Below are positions 19,176 through 30,190 of a stretch of 64,000 nt of DNA, one piece after another. This stretch comes from Tupaia tana (taxonomy: Eukaryota > Chordata > Mammalia > Scandentia > Tupaiidae). Position numbers and translations under genes: made by a program. Where the stretch lies: the NCBI GenBank assembly GCA_026018925.1, contig JAKSZU010000029.1, forward strand, positions 15,675,778-15,739,777, in the 5' to 3' direction. Numbering within the stretch: position 1 is the first letter of the stretch; the number at the start of each line of letters is the position of its first letter. The notes beneath the pieces were generated by a model. It was not told where the DNA came from. It worked only from the letters and a program-made list of their open reading frames with translations, and did not search any database.

Positions 19176-19703
19176 GAAAAATCCCTCTCATTCCTGTCAT
19201 AAGGACCTCACCAGGATATTTATGGAAGTCATTATACTTATTTTTAAAATTCCCTTCTTAGTTATTTGCCTCTTATTTCTCTATCCTATTTATCATCTCT
19301 AAAACATTTTTCTACTCTTTTTACAAGCCCTTTTGTAAATTATTAGTATTTTATGTCCTTTTTCCAGGAATGTATTAATTTTCTGGGATTTAAAATTAAG
19401 ATTTAGCAGATTGAAGAAATTAACTTTTGTCAATTAAGTAGATTATGTTTTCCAACCTAATTCTCAGGATAGCATATTTTTGGTAAGAATTTTTAAATTG
19501 TGGTCCAATTACTAATTTTTTTTTTTTGCTCTTTTCTGGCAAAGTCCCATGTTCAGAAGAACTTCTACTAAGATAATATGTACCTATGTGTAAATAGCTT
19601 AATTTAGACATTCCATAATGTATACATACATCAAAACATATTGTATCCCATATGTATATAAATACATATAATGTTTACTCATTAATTAAAAACCAAATTT
19701 TAG
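19176..19703. other. Unique AT-rich DNA
   Basis: No gene, RNA or recognisable repeat was seen in about 530 bases. A TTTTTTTTTT run is at 19,517-19,527 and ATATGTATATAAATACATAT at 19,652-19,671. Confidence 0.5.
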
Positions 19704-19975
19704 GGGCCAGCAGGTGGCATGGTGATTAAGGTATTGGGTTCCCACATGGCCAATCGCAGTTTGAGTGCTGGACCTGGCTACTTGAAAATCAGACTAAGTG
19801 TGTGTGTAACTGCCCAAAATCCCAGAATGAGAATAGAGGAGAATGATTGTGGAGTAGCAATCCCTTTGTCTCTTTCTCTTTTTCTGTCTCTCTCTCTCTC
19901 TGTCTCTCTCTTTCTCTCGTGAGTGCACTTTCCCTATGGCAAAACCTAAAATAAATAAATAAATAAATAAATAAG
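19704..19975 (+). mobile_element. SINE, full length
   Basis: Starts GGGGCCAGCAGGTGGCATGG, ends in (AAAT)n at 19,952-19,976, with a CTCTCT-rich pre-tail (19,874-19,918). Typical of the older GGGGCCAGCAGG subfamily. Confidence 0.85.
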
Positions 19976-19976
19976 T

Positions 19977-20832
19977 AAAATTAAATACATCTCTTCTATG
20001 TACTTATTTATGTTTTCTTCTTATAGTTCATATGATTTGTTTTCACATTTTACACTTGAAATTTATTTGGGAATATGGAGACAGAATTGAAAGTTCTTAT
20101 TTTTTTTCTAAGTGATTAATCACTAAATACTTATTTTACCTTTAAAAAAACCTATGACACCTAAAAATTAAAAGTACAAGTCAACATGCCATTAAAATTT
20201 ATCCCAAAGGATAGGTGTTTTATTAAATTATAAAACTCTATGGTTATTTCCTTGAAAGAAAGGGAGAAAAGTAGAATTTCAACCAATACCATAAATTATA
20301 ACAGTGTTCTGGAATTTGCAGCCAAGGGAATGTAAGATAGTAAAGTATATCTTACAAATTCATATTCTTTGCAGAGAGTAGAATTTTTGAATGGATTTAC
20401 AAAACAAATCTTAAATATTAATGACATAATTCTGAAAACAATCATGATTCTTTGTAAGTAAGAAAATCAAAAATTTTTCTGAAATATTAACACTAATAAT
20501 ATTGGAGAAATAATGTGAGAGAATATCATCGTTAATTTTATTAATGATGATACTGTTCATCTAAAATGTGTTAGAACATTATTACTAATAAATTAGTACA
20601 ACCTACATTTGAAAAAAAAAAATAAGCTACATGAGAGTTCATACAAAAAAAAAAGACTGAAATACCTAGAGGATAATTACTGTTACTGAAATGGAAATCT
20701 GAATAAAACAAAAACTTTATTTTTTTTCTAAATTAATTTATAATTGTAAAGGAACATCCAATAAATTTCAATGGTATTTTTCTTGCCACACAAAGCTAGA
20801 TGATTTTACCATTAATATGTAAGAATAAATTG
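19977..20832. other. Unique AT-rich DNA
   Basis: About 850 bases with no open frame of note, no tRNA-like or L1-like sequence. Might contain unrecognised ancient repeats. Confidence 0.5.
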
Positions 20833-20836
20833 ACAT

Positions 20837-21398
20837 TGAAATGGAGCAAGAACCCCCTAATGTATTTGCTAGGGTTCCTGAAATATAAAGTCCATTTGCA
20901 TTGCAATGGTCCAGAGTAAAGAGTAAGTCTTCAGACTTTGGTTATGGTAATGACCAATATGGACCATGAGTGAGGGCCATGTGACCTCTAAAACTCTCAT
21001 TTAAAGGAAAGAAGGTTTTCATTTCAATATGTAAAATATTTTGTAGATTGGAAACTGCTGGTTGTAAGCTTAGAGACTCCAGGTTGAAGGGTTCCAGACA
21101 CCTGAAGAGGAATTTGATTATCTAAGGCCTCACCAATCAAGAATGCCCATGAAATGATTACGCCCTATTGAACCAATCACTGAACTGATCATGCACCTGG
21201 GACTTCTGCCCCTAATTTTGCCCTTAAAAACGCATGTGGGGAAACATCTCGGAGGAGACCGGGTCTTTTCAGTATGAGCTGCCTGCTCTTCTTGCTTTGT
21301 GCTTTGCAATAAAGCTGTACTTTCCTTCACCACACCATGTGCCTATGACTTGGTTTTATAGTGCTTGGGTGAACTGACCTGATTTGAAATCGGTAACA
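20837..21398 (+). mobile_element. Solo LTR, class I (gammaretrovirus-like) endogenous retrovirus
   Basis: A 562-base LTR from TGAAATGGAGCAAG to CGGTAACA, flanked by the 4-base TSD ACAT (20,833-20,836; 21,399-21,402). It contains CCCTTAAAAACGC as a likely TATA-like box (about 21,220), AATAAA at 21,308-21,313, and U5 after it. A 4-base TSD and TG...CA ends fit ERV class I. No gag, pol or env follows, so the provirus was lost by LTR-LTR recombination. It lies about 45 bases upstream of L1-3. Confidence 0.8.
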
Positions 21399-21443
21399 AC
21401 ATCAGGAATAACATCATTGCAGACAGAAGTAATATTAACTGAG

Positions 21444-21979
21444 ACTTTCTGTGCCTGCCAGCAGGCAAAAGACCCCCCTACAAGCCTCTGGCCAGCAAGG
21501 GATACTGAGGGAGGGTCCCCTCTGACCCCCACCCCACTTCCAGACCCCCAGGCACCAGACTACTCCTTCTAGGTAGGTAGCTAGGATCTCCCTGCAGCGG
21601 ATCTCTCTCTGGCGAAATCGCACACTGCGCATTAGACTTTTTCTTTATTTTTCTCTGTTGTCTTTCCTTTCATTACATATTGTCCTCTCCTCCTAATTTT
21701 TTACCCTGCCAGGCAGACTAGACAGGTCTAGAATCATATATCTGAATTTTCCTAGTAAGGTAAGTGTCTCTGGGATCCTCCCTAGTACTGATCCCCCTGT
21801 GAAAAAGGAGATACTGCTTGTTAGACACTTCTGTAGAGTTCTCTTCCTGAGAGCACATTGGTAAAAACAACAGAAGAGAGACTTCAGCAAACATCTATTC
21901 CCATCAAGAAGAAAAGACTCTTACTTCTCATGGGAGAAACATTCTCCCAAGAGGTCTTTAAAAGGGAATTAATCTTCCA
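21444..21979 (+). promoter_or_regulatory. L1-3 5' UTR
   Basis: The distal part (21,444-21,610, C-rich, with GGGTCCCCTCTGACCCCCAC) is not repeated and matches neither the L1-2 nor the L1-4 monomers. The proximal part from CTGGCGAAATCGCAC onward, including GGTCTAGAATCATATATCTG and ACAACAGAAGAGAGACTTC, is shared with L1-4 and partly L1-2. Confidence 0.7.
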
Positions 21980-23224
21980 ATGGCTAGAAGTAGAAAAAGA
22001 GCCTCAGGTCTGAATAAACAAGGAAATATGTCTCCAACAAAGGAAAACTCCCCTCCATGTCTCCTAAATATGGAGGACGTTACCAAAATGACAGACACAG
22101 AATTTCGAACATTCATGGTGACCAAATTCTGTGAATTGGAAAAGAAAAGAGACAATGAACTGCAGGAAATTAGGAAGTCCTTCCAGGATATGAAAGAAGA
22201 AATGGATACTCTGAGAAAGAATCAGGTGGAACTATTAGAGATAAAGTCTATAATACAAGAAATCAAAAACTCTCTGGAAAGTATTAAGAGCTGATTAGAC
22301 CATGCTGAAGATCGAATCTCTGATGTAGAAGATAAAACCTCTGATCTAGAAAAAAACTACAAAAAGATCGAGAAAATAACTAAAAAACATGAGGATAATA
22401 TACGAGAAATACTAGACTCTATTAGACGCCCAAACATCAGAATAATTGGCATCCCAGAAGGTGAAGAAACTAATAGCAGAATGGAAAATCTATTCCATGA
22501 CATCCTGGAAAAAAATTTCCCAAGCCTAGAGAGGCACTGAACCATCCGGACCCAAGAAATACAAAGGACCCCAAATAGAATCAACCCCAGAAGATCTTCC
22601 CCAAGGCACATCTTAACCAGGCTGTCTAACACCACAGAAAAAGGCATGATACTAAAACTGGCAAGAGAGAAACGAGAAGTAACTTAAAAAGGCCATTCCA
22701 TAAGACTAACACCAGACCTCTCATCAGAAACAATGAAAGCAAGGAAAGAATAGGAAGACATACTGAAAGTGTTAAGAGAGAAACAATTTCAGCCAAGATT
22801 ATTGTATCCTGCAAGATTATCCTTCATTTGGGAAAAAAAGATTAAAATCTTCTCAAACAAAACTTGAAAGAATTCGCCAACACCAGACCAGCTCTTCAAG
22901 AAATCCTGAAGAGGGGAACCAGCAGTTAGCGTAATGGCTATGTCGCTGGACTCCCACGTAGTCGACCGCGGTTCGCGTCTCGGACCCGGTGGCTTACAAC
23001 TCATGCCGGGTGCGTGTGCGTGCGTGCCCAAGATCCCGAGAGGAGAATGGAGGAGAAGGGATTGCGGCGTGACCATCTCCCCTGGGGGGTGATTTCTCGC
23101 TTTCTGTCTCTATGTCTCTCTCTGTCTGTCTGGCGAGCGCACGCGCCCTATAGCGAAAAACCTCTCAAAAAAAAAAAAAAAAAAAAAAGAAATCCTGAAG
23201 AAAGTACTGTTCCAGGAAAACTAA
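21980..23224 (+). pseudogene. L1-3 ORF1, shared TGA, later stops, SINE insertion
   Basis: MARSRKRASGLNKQGNM begins at 21,980; the coiled coil is open to IKS and TGA 22,292-22,294. After that come the RRM (NIRIIGIPEGEETN) and C-terminal domain, with further stops at GGCACTGA (about 22,537), ACTTAA (about 22,683) and GAATAG (about 22,750). A SINE sits at 22,913-23,186 in the last 40 codons. Natural stop 23,222-23,224. Several of these stops look like TGG or TAC decay, but the first is common to three L1s. Confidence 0.88.
22913..23186 (+). mobile_element. Young SINE (reference copy) in L1-3 ORF1
   Basis: A near-pristine copy with TSD aagaaatcctgaaga at 22,898-22,912 and 23,187-23,201. A tRNA-derived head with pol III A box TAGCGTAATGG (22,927-22,937) and B box GGTTCGCGTCT (22,970-22,980) is followed by a body (GAGGAGAATGGAGGAGAAGG), a pyrimidine-rich CTTTCTGTCTC tract, the end block CGCGCCCTATAGCG and a 25-base A tail. 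Length without tail is about 245. It shares the GGGAACCAGCAG start and GCGTCT B box with the copies at 37,742 and 57,818: a recent subfamily. Confidence 0.92.
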
Positions 23225-23268
23225 AGACACAACAGCCAGAAACAAAGAAATAACAGGCAACTAAGACA

Positions 23269-26200
23269 ATGGCTAACTTAAATGTCAGTACAAATCCTGT
23301 AACATCGATAATAACATTGAATGTTAATGACTTAAATTCTCCAATCAAGTGACATAGACAGGCTGAATGGATAAAAAAACAGAAACCTTCTATCTGTTGC
23401 CTACAAGAAACCCACCTCATGGAGAAAGACATACATAGACTGAAAGTGAAGGGTTGGAAAAAGGTTTTCCATGCAGTTGGGAACCAAAAAAGAGCTGGAG
23501 TTGCAATACTAATTTCTTACAAAATAGGCTTTAAAACAAAAAGCATTCGAAGAGACAAAGAAGGGCACTATATCGTAGTAAAAGGCTCTATAGATCGAGA
23601 AGATATAACGCTTATTAATATCTATGCTCCTAACACAGGAGCACCCAAATATGTGAAGGAAAGACTGTTAGATCTGAAAGGGGAGATAGACTGCAACACA
23701 CTAATTGTTGGGGAGATCTCAACACCGCATTATCCCCTATGGACAGATCATCTAGACAAAAAATAGGTAAAGAGACAAAGGATCTAAATGATACCATAAA
23801 TCAATTGGACTTAACAGACATCTATAGAACTTTCCACACAAAAACCACAAGATATAGTTTTTTCTCACCCCGACATGGAACTTTCTCGAAGATTGACCAC
23901 ATCATAGGACACAAAGCAAGCCTCTGCAGATTCAGAGGCATAGAAATTATTTCCAGCATCTTCTCTGACCATGATGGAATTAAACTCGAGTTTAATTTCA
24001 AGAGAAATCCTCAAAAATACCTAAAAACATGGAAACTAAATAACCTACTCCTGAATGACTCCACTATTACCGAAGAAATAAAGACTGAAATAAAAAGATT
24101 CATGGAAGCCAATGACAATGAAGATACAAGTTTCCATAATCTTTGGGACACTGCCAAAGCAGTCATAAGAGGGAAGTTCATAGCAATTAGTGCACATAAG
24201 AGGAAGACAGAGAGAAGGCTAATGGATCACCTAACATCAAGCCTCAGAGAATTGGAAAAGCAACAGAAAAAAAATCCAAAAAATTACAGGAGAAAGGAAA
24301 TAATAAAGATCCGAGCAGAAATAAATGAAATAGAAAATAAACGTACTATACAGAAAATAAGTGAAAGCAAAAGCTGGTTCTTTGAAAGGATAAACAAAAT
24401 TGATACCCCAATAGCGAGATTTATTAAGAAGAAGAGAGAAATGAACCAGGTGAATCAAATCTGCAATGAGGCTGGTAACATAACAACAGACATAGTAGAA
24501 ATTCAAAACATCATTAGAGGAAACTTTGAACATCTATATGCTAAGAAACAAGATAATCTGGATGAGATGGACAAATTCCTGGACAAATATAATCTACCAA
24601 GAATGAGCCAGGAAGAAATAGAAAGTCTGAAAAGGCCCATAACAAGCCAGGAGATTGAATCAGTAATAAATAACCTTCCAACTAAGAAAAGCCCTGGCCT
24701 GGATGCGTTCGCCTCTAAATTCTACAAAACTTTCAAAGAAGAGTTAACTCCCATTCTGCTCAAATTATTTCTAAAGATCCAAAAGGGTGAATCTCTCCCT
24801 AATTCATTCTATGAAGCCTCTGTCACCCTCATCCTTAAAACAGATAAGGACAGGACAAGGAAGGAAAACTATAGACCAATATCTCTGATGAACATAGACT
24901 CAAAGATTCTCAACAAGATACTACCAAATCGTATTGAACAACTTATAAAGAAGATCATACATCATAATCAAGTTGGCTTTATTCCAGGAATGCAAGGTTG
25001 GTTCAACATACGCAAAACCATAAATGTAATACACCATATTAATAGAAAGAAAGACAAAAACCATATGGTCATATCGATTGATGCAGAAAAAGCATTTGAT
25101 ATGATACAACATCCCTTCATGATCAAGACTCTTAGCAAAATCGGCATAGAAGGGCCATTTCTCAATACAATAAAAGCCATCTATGAAAAACCCATAGCAA
25201 ACATCATCCTGAATGGAAAAAAGCTGAAAGCTTTCCCACTTAACACAGGAACAAGACAAGGATGCCCACTTTCTCCTCTCCTTTTCAATATAGTACTGGA
25301 AGTCCTCGCCAACGCAATCAGAAAAGAGGAAAAAATAAAGGTTATTCAAATAGGAAAAGAAGAGGTGAAACTCCCTCTATTTGAAGATGACATGATTGTA
25401 TACATAGAAGACCCAATGGTCTCCATGGAAAAATTACTGGAAGTAATACATGATTACAGTAAAGTTTCAGGATATAAAATCAATATACAGAAAATGATAG
25501 CATTTCTATATACAAATAACAGGCAGAATGAGATAGAACTGAAAAAAGTTATTCCATTTACCATAGCCACTAAAGTATAATATATTTAGGAATAAATCTA
25601 ACCAAAGAAGTTAAAGACCTCCACAAGGAAAACTATGAGAAGCTAAAAAAAGAAATTGAAAACGACACAAAAAAATGGAAGGACATCCCATGTTCATGGA
25701 TTGGAAGAGTTAATATAATCAAAATGGCAATTCTGCCCAAATTAATCTACCTATTTAATGCAATGCCAATGAAAGTACCAGACACATTCTTCACAGATCT
25801 AGAAAAGACAATCTTAAAATTTGTCTGGAATCATAAAAGACCCCGTATTGCCAAAGCAATTCTACACAAGAAGAGTGGAGTGGGCGGCATCTCACTCCCC
25901 GATCCAAAAATATATTACAAAGCTGTGGTAATAAAGACAGCATGGTACTGGCACAGAAACAGACACGTGGACCAATGGAACAGAATAGAGTCCCCAGAAA
26001 TAAGTGACCAAACATAGAGTCAACTGACCTTTGACAAGGGGTACCAGTCAATCCAGTGGGAAAATGAAAGCCTCTTCAGCAAGTGGTGCTGGAAAAATTG
26101 GACTTCCACTTGCAGAACGAAGAATCTGAACCCCTACCTCTCTCCTTTGACAAAAATCAAGTCAAGGTGGATCAAGGATCTAAATCTAAGACCTCAAACT

Positions 26201-27125
26201 ATAAAGCTGCTCCTGGAAAACACTGGGGAAACTCTGGGAGACATTGGTGTAGGGAAAGACTTCCTAAAGAAGACCTTCAAGGCAGAGTCGATTGTCCCCA
26301 AAATAGACAAGTGGTATTACATCAGACTAAGAAGTTTCTGCATGGCCAAAGACACAGTAGTTAGTGTGAATTGACAGCCCTCAGAATGGGAAAATATTTT
26401 TGTAAATTTTGCATCAAATAAGGGACTGATAACCAGAATACACAAGGAACTAAAAACGGTGTTTGGAAAAAAGATGATCAACCCTATTAAAAGATGGTAG
26501 AAGGAGATGAAAAAACACTCTCTAAAGATGACATACGAATGGCCAAAAGGCACATGAAAAATGTTCAACCTCCCTCATTGTAAGGGAAATGCAGATAAAA
26601 ACAACAATGAGGTACCACCTAACCCCAGTCAGAATGTCTAATATTAAAAAGACAAAAAATGGTAAGTGTTGGTGGGGGTGTGGTGAAAGGGGAACTCTTT
26701 TACACTGCTGGTGGGAATGTAGATTGATCCAACCACTGTGGAGAATAATTTGGAGATTCCTCAAAAATCTACAGATAGATCTGCCATATGATCCAGGGAT
26801 TCCACTCCTCTGTATCTACCCAAAGGACAGAAGAATTCTTCATTGGAAAAGTGCTTGCACATTGATGTTTATTGCGGCACTATTCATAATTGCTAAGTCA
26901 TGGAACCAACCCAAATGCCCCCATATGGAGGAATGGATTGAAAAACTGTGGCACATATACTCTATGGAATACTACTCAGCCATAAAAACCAACAGAGCCC
27001 TGGCTTTTGACAGAAAGTGTAGGAATATGGAAGATGTACTGCTGAGTGAGGCAAGCCAGGCTATGAAGGAGAGACATTGTATGTCCCCACTTAACATATA
27101 CCGTTTGTCTGCATTCTATGTCTGA
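23269..27125 (+). pseudogene. L1-3 ORF2 (endonuclease-RT), frameshifted
   Basis: MANLNVSTNPVTSIITLNVN starts the endonuclease. A TGA follows at about 23,350 (CAAGTGACAT), then a one-base insertion near 23,711 (GTTGGGGAGATCTC). A 613-codon stretch (23,739-25,580) holds the end of the endonuclease and the RT ([22 protein letters not shown]). The catalytic motif reads FEDD (25,380-25,391) instead of FADD. More frameshifts lie at about 25,575, 26,015-26,090 and 26,500; the C-terminal Cys-rich [17 protein letters not shown] is present; end TGA 27,123-27,125. Inactive. Confidence 0.9.
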
Positions 27126-27416
27126 AACTGATTGACTAACAGTTGAACAAACACAAGAGATGGGTGTGAATGTCAGATGAGGTGTATGTGGAGGAGTGGG
27201 GCCTAACGAAAGACATTTGGAGAAGGGATACAGAGGTAGAGCATTGACGGGATGGGGAGGTGTGGTGTTATCTGTTGAAGATATTTCGATCAACGGGTCT
27301 GGGGAGAAATGTTCACATATCGAAATGGTCTCATTGTAAGCCAAACAATATGATTGAAAGTATATACAAAAAATAATAATAATAATAATAAATAATGTGA
27401 AAAAATAAAAAAAAAG
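27126..27416 (+). other. L1-3 canonical 3' UTR
   Basis: Holds GAGGAGTGGGGCC, a purine-rich stretch and GGGGAGAAATGTTCACATAT...CATTGTAAGCCAAACAATATGATTGAAAG, then an (AAT)n/A tail. It matches the L1-4 and L1-5 3' UTRs. Confidence 0.8.
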
Positions 27417-27437
27417 AGATAGGGAATCAAGGATGGG

Positions 27438-27472
<35 letters not shown>

Positions 27473-27921
27473 TATACAGGAAACAAGAAATGGAAAATTA
27501 TTTGCTGACGGTAACATGTATGTTACATGTGCTTGATTGAGACAATATACAGTGTACTTTAGATGGATAGATGTACTATACTTTTTTTTTTTTTTGGAGA
27601 GGTTTTTACTATAGGGCGCGTGCGTTCGCCAGACAGACAGAGACAGACAGAGAGATAGAAAGCAAGAAATCACCCCCCCCGTGGGGGATGGCCACGCCGC
27701 AATCCCTTCTCCTCCATTCTCCTCTCGGGATCTTGGGCATGCACGCACACGCGCCCAGCGTGAGTTTAAGCCACCAGGTCCGAGACTCGAACCGCGGTCG
27801 ACTACGTGGGAGTCCAGCGACATAGCCATTATGCTAACTGCCGGTCCCGGAAAATCTCACTTTGTATGCTGTAATGATGTACAGTGAATGAATGTAAATA
27901 AATAAATTTAATTAAAAAAAG
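27417..27921 (+). mobile_element. HAL1-type 3' end attached to L1-3
   Basis: Begins in the middle of a HAL1 3' UTR (GAGATAGGGAATCAAGGATGG; compare 6,039), has a (TA)n run at 27,438-27,478, and ends with the terminal module and AAATAAATAAATTTAATTAAAAAAA. It is split by a SINE at 27,582. No separate TSD marks its left junction. Confidence 0.75.
27582..27847 (-). mobile_element. Young SINE in the HAL1-type 3' end
   Basis: Full length with intact B box (GGTTCGAGTCTCGG in minus sense) and CpGs retained (CGCGGTCGACTACG). It interrupts the module between GGATGGATAGATG and GGAAAATCTC. Confidence 0.85.
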
Positions 27922-28039
27922 AATATTAACTGACTGTCTCTAGTCAACACTTAAGTATGCATATTATTAAAATAAATAATTCACCCTATCTTAAAAAGGC
28001 AGCATGGTCACTGAAACAGCATAAAAATCAAGATATGAA

Positions 28040-28290
28040 TGGTCATTTATAAAAATGTGTTGATGATAATGTCTAGGATAATATCTTTGACTTGACTAAT
28101 ATGCACTGTATTCATGCTGGGAAAAATCATGTTACCCTATAAAGTGACTAAATGTAAATTTTAATAATATTTTTTAAATGTGATCAGGAAAATACAATGA
28201 TGATAATTCATATGGCCATATCTTTGGCTGGACCAATATACAATAAATACATACTGGGGAAACTAAATAAAAATGTGAACAAGAAAATGC
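28040..28290 (+). mobile_element. Two short L1/HAL1 3'-end remnants
   Basis: Terminal modules at about 28,055-28,165 (TTGATGATAATGTCTAGG...ACTAATATGCACTGTATTCATGC) and 28,190-28,285 (TGATGATAATTCATATGG...GGACCAATATACAAT). Both are strongly diverged. Confidence 0.6.
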
Positions 28291-28457
28291 CTTATTTTAT
28301 TAAAAAAAAAACAGCAAAGGGAATTTGTAGATTGTCCTAAGATTTAAAAAATACAAATATAAAATTTACATAAATAATGACAATACTTGTCATAAGTAAA
28401 TCTCAGCAAGAAAGTAAGTGTACCAAAATGCATAAGGGTTTAAAGGTGGATTTTGTG

Positions 28458-28712
28458 GACTAGCCTTTAGTATTGAGGTTAAGGAGCTGAATCACACGTA
28501 GTCAGCTGCAAGGTTTTTGAATCCCAGACCTGGTGGTTAAAAAATCACATTGAGTACATGTGCAGGCATGCCCCAAAATTAGAGGGGAGACTGGAGGAAA
28601 GGGATTGCAGCCTAGTCTTTCCCTCAGGGGGTGATTTTTCACTTTCTAGTCTTTGTCTCTCTCTCATGAGCACCCATATCCTATAGCAAAAGCTGAAAAT
28701 AAAATAATAAAT
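28458..28712 (+). mobile_element. SINE, full length, old
   Basis: The head is degraded (GGACTAGCCTTTAGTATTGAGG) but the body and tail are clear. The flanks GGTGGATTTTGTGG and GATGGATTTCATTTGG are similar and may be a decayed TSD. Confidence 0.75.
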
Positions 28713-28717
28713 AAGAT

Positions 28718-29126
28718 GGATTTCATTTGGTGAGATATGTTGATCTGAAGAGAATGGGTAAGGTTGGAAATTGTGTATTAGATTCTCATCTAAAAAAAGA
28801 GGAGAATCTATTCTGAACTTGATATTTAATAATGACCTTTAGGTTGAATATATGGAAGACAAAATGATGACATATATTAAACACGAGCAATGATTAATTA
28901 TAAAAGTTTTTATTTAAAAACTCGTAGCTGAAGGAGTAGCAAAAGTCCAGATACCAAACATGTAGAAATCACACCATGAAAGAATTTCTGGATGATTTTC
29001 ACATTCCTAAATCAAAGCCCTAAGAATTCAAAAGACCTTGTCCAATTCCCTGCATCAGGACTATAATGTGGTAAATTATGGCAGCTAAATATAGAGGAGA
29101 TTCCCAATATATTCTGTTTCTTCAAT
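28718..29126. other. Unique DNA
   Basis: About 400 bases between SINEs; nothing recognised on either strand. Confidence 0.5.
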
Positions 29127-29138
29127 AATTCTCTGAGG

Positions 29139-29396
29139 GACCAGCAGTTAGCGTAATGGCTATGTCGCTTGACTCCCATGTAGTCTACCGCGGTTCAAGT
29201 CCTGGACCCAGCGGCTTAAACTCATGCCGGGCTTGTGTGCGAGCATGCCCAAGATCCCAAGAGGAGAATGGAGGAGAAGGGATTGCGGTATGGCCATCCC
29301 CCCGGGGGGTGAATTCTCGCTTTCTATCTCTCTCTCTCTGTCTTTCTGGTGAGTGCACGTGCCCTATAGTGAAAACCTCTCCAAAAAAAGAAAAAA
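29139..29396 (+). mobile_element. SINE with exact TSD
   Basis: TSD aattctctgagg at 29,127-29,138 and 29,397-29,408. Head GGGACCAGCAGTTAGCGTAATGG, B box GGTTCAAGTCC, few changes; fairly young and of the GGGACCAGCAG subfamily. Confidence 0.9.
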
Positions 29397-29408
29397 AATT
29401 CTCTGAGG

Positions 29409-29827
29409 AAAGAAGACAGACTGTGGCTCCAATATTACCCCAATGGGTAGGACACTCAAAAACTGTTTACTTGTTTTAGCTCCTTAGCTTTTAAAGAATT
29501 ATATTCCTCAGAGAATTCAGTAACAACAACTTATTTAATGAGAAACCATGGGAATTCTGTACTAGTATCCTCACATATTGTAAGGAGTTCCTGTTATTGG
29601 ACTTCTACTCCAATTTGGTATAATCATTGACAGGATACACTACTGGGTCACCCAGAGATCCCATGCGTAACTCTGTCTCTCTGCTCTTCCTGGGGACAGA
29701 CCCATTTTGTAGCAATTGTTCATGGGAGGGAACAGAACCAGTGAAAATGGACTCTTTGAGGATCTTGAGACATCAGAACATCCTTGTAAGTGCAGATGAA
29801 TAAGCTATGGAGAGTGGGTTTTCTTTT
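29409..29827. other. Unique DNA upstream of L1-4
   Basis: No gene or recognisable repeat. It is the left flank of L1-4 and ends in the target sequence aaaagcataacttcc. Confidence 0.5.
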
Positions 29828-29842
29828 AAAAGCATAACTTCC

Positions 29843-30190
29843 TGAGCTGCCTGGCACATCTGAAGGCAACTGGTGAGCAAGGGGGCATCCTGCCCCCACT
29901 GCTTCCCTTCCAGACCCCCTGTCCAGGAGCCACCCAGAACCCTAGACAGCTTGCGCCTCCGGCTGCAGCTGCCTGACACATCTGAAGGCAACTGGAGAGC
30001 AAGGAAGCACCCTGCCCCCACTGCTTCCCTTCCAGACACCCAGTCCAGGAGTCACCCAGAACCCTAGAGAGGTAGAAATTTTCTCCATTTTTTTCTCCTT
30101 TACTGTACCCCATTCTTTTGTAAATTCCTCTTCTCTGTCTCTCCAGAGCTTGTGCCTCTGGCTGCAGCTGCCTGGCACATCTGAAGGCAA
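29843..30190 (+). repeat. L1-4 5' tandem monomers
   Basis: The CTGCCTG(G/A)CACATCTGAAGG block recurs at 29,847, 29,969 and 30,168. The first interval is 122 bases; the second is 199 because a 77-base segment is present at 30,072-30,148. The third unit stops at AACTGGCGAAATC, where the common proximal 5' UTR begins. These units share no obvious sequence with the L1-2 monomers or the HAL1 units except for the inserted segment. Confidence 0.85.
30072..30148 (+). other. Intron-like GT...AG segment, L1-4 monomer 2
   Basis: GAGAG|GTAGAAATTT...CTCTGTCTCTCCAGAG|CTTG. Removing it gives CCCTAGAGAGCTTG, which matches the CCCTAGACAGCTTG junction of monomer 1 (29,939-29,952) except for one base. The interior resembles the 86-base segment of L1-2 (both have ACTGTACCCCA or similar, then CTTTTGTAAATT and CTCTTCTC). 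Confidence 0.6.

Larger units (their letters stand above)
21444..27921 (+). mobile_element. L1-3: full-length LINE-1 with HAL1-type 3' extension
   Basis: TSD aatattaactga is at 21,432-21,443 and 27,922-27,933. Inside are a 5' UTR, ORF1 (with a young SINE), ORF2, a standard L1 3' UTR with A-rich tail (to about 27,416), then a HAL1-like 3' end (27,417-27,921, containing another SINE). The TSD encloses both parts, so they appear to have inserted as one molecule or by template switching. Confidence 0.85.

Noticed and set aside
21441..21443. An LTR of L1-3 or a provirus between 20,837 and 27,921
   Set aside because: The LTR has its own 4-base TSD closing at 21,402 and L1-3 has an independent TSD; no gag-pol-env or second LTR is present.
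22913..23186. A tRNA gene
   Set aside because: The A and B boxes are present but the arms do not form a proper cloverleaf, the sequence continues into a 245-bp body with an A tail, and about 50 dispersed copies have TSDs: a SINE, not a tRNA gene.
27681..27887. Open frames within SINEs (for example 27,571-27,825; 35,634-36,110; 37,464-37,823; 63,510-63,830)
   Set aside because: The same peptide pattern (MAMSLDSHVVD, RAHALARQTERD) recurs in every long SINE copy; it is the translated SINE body, not a protein family.
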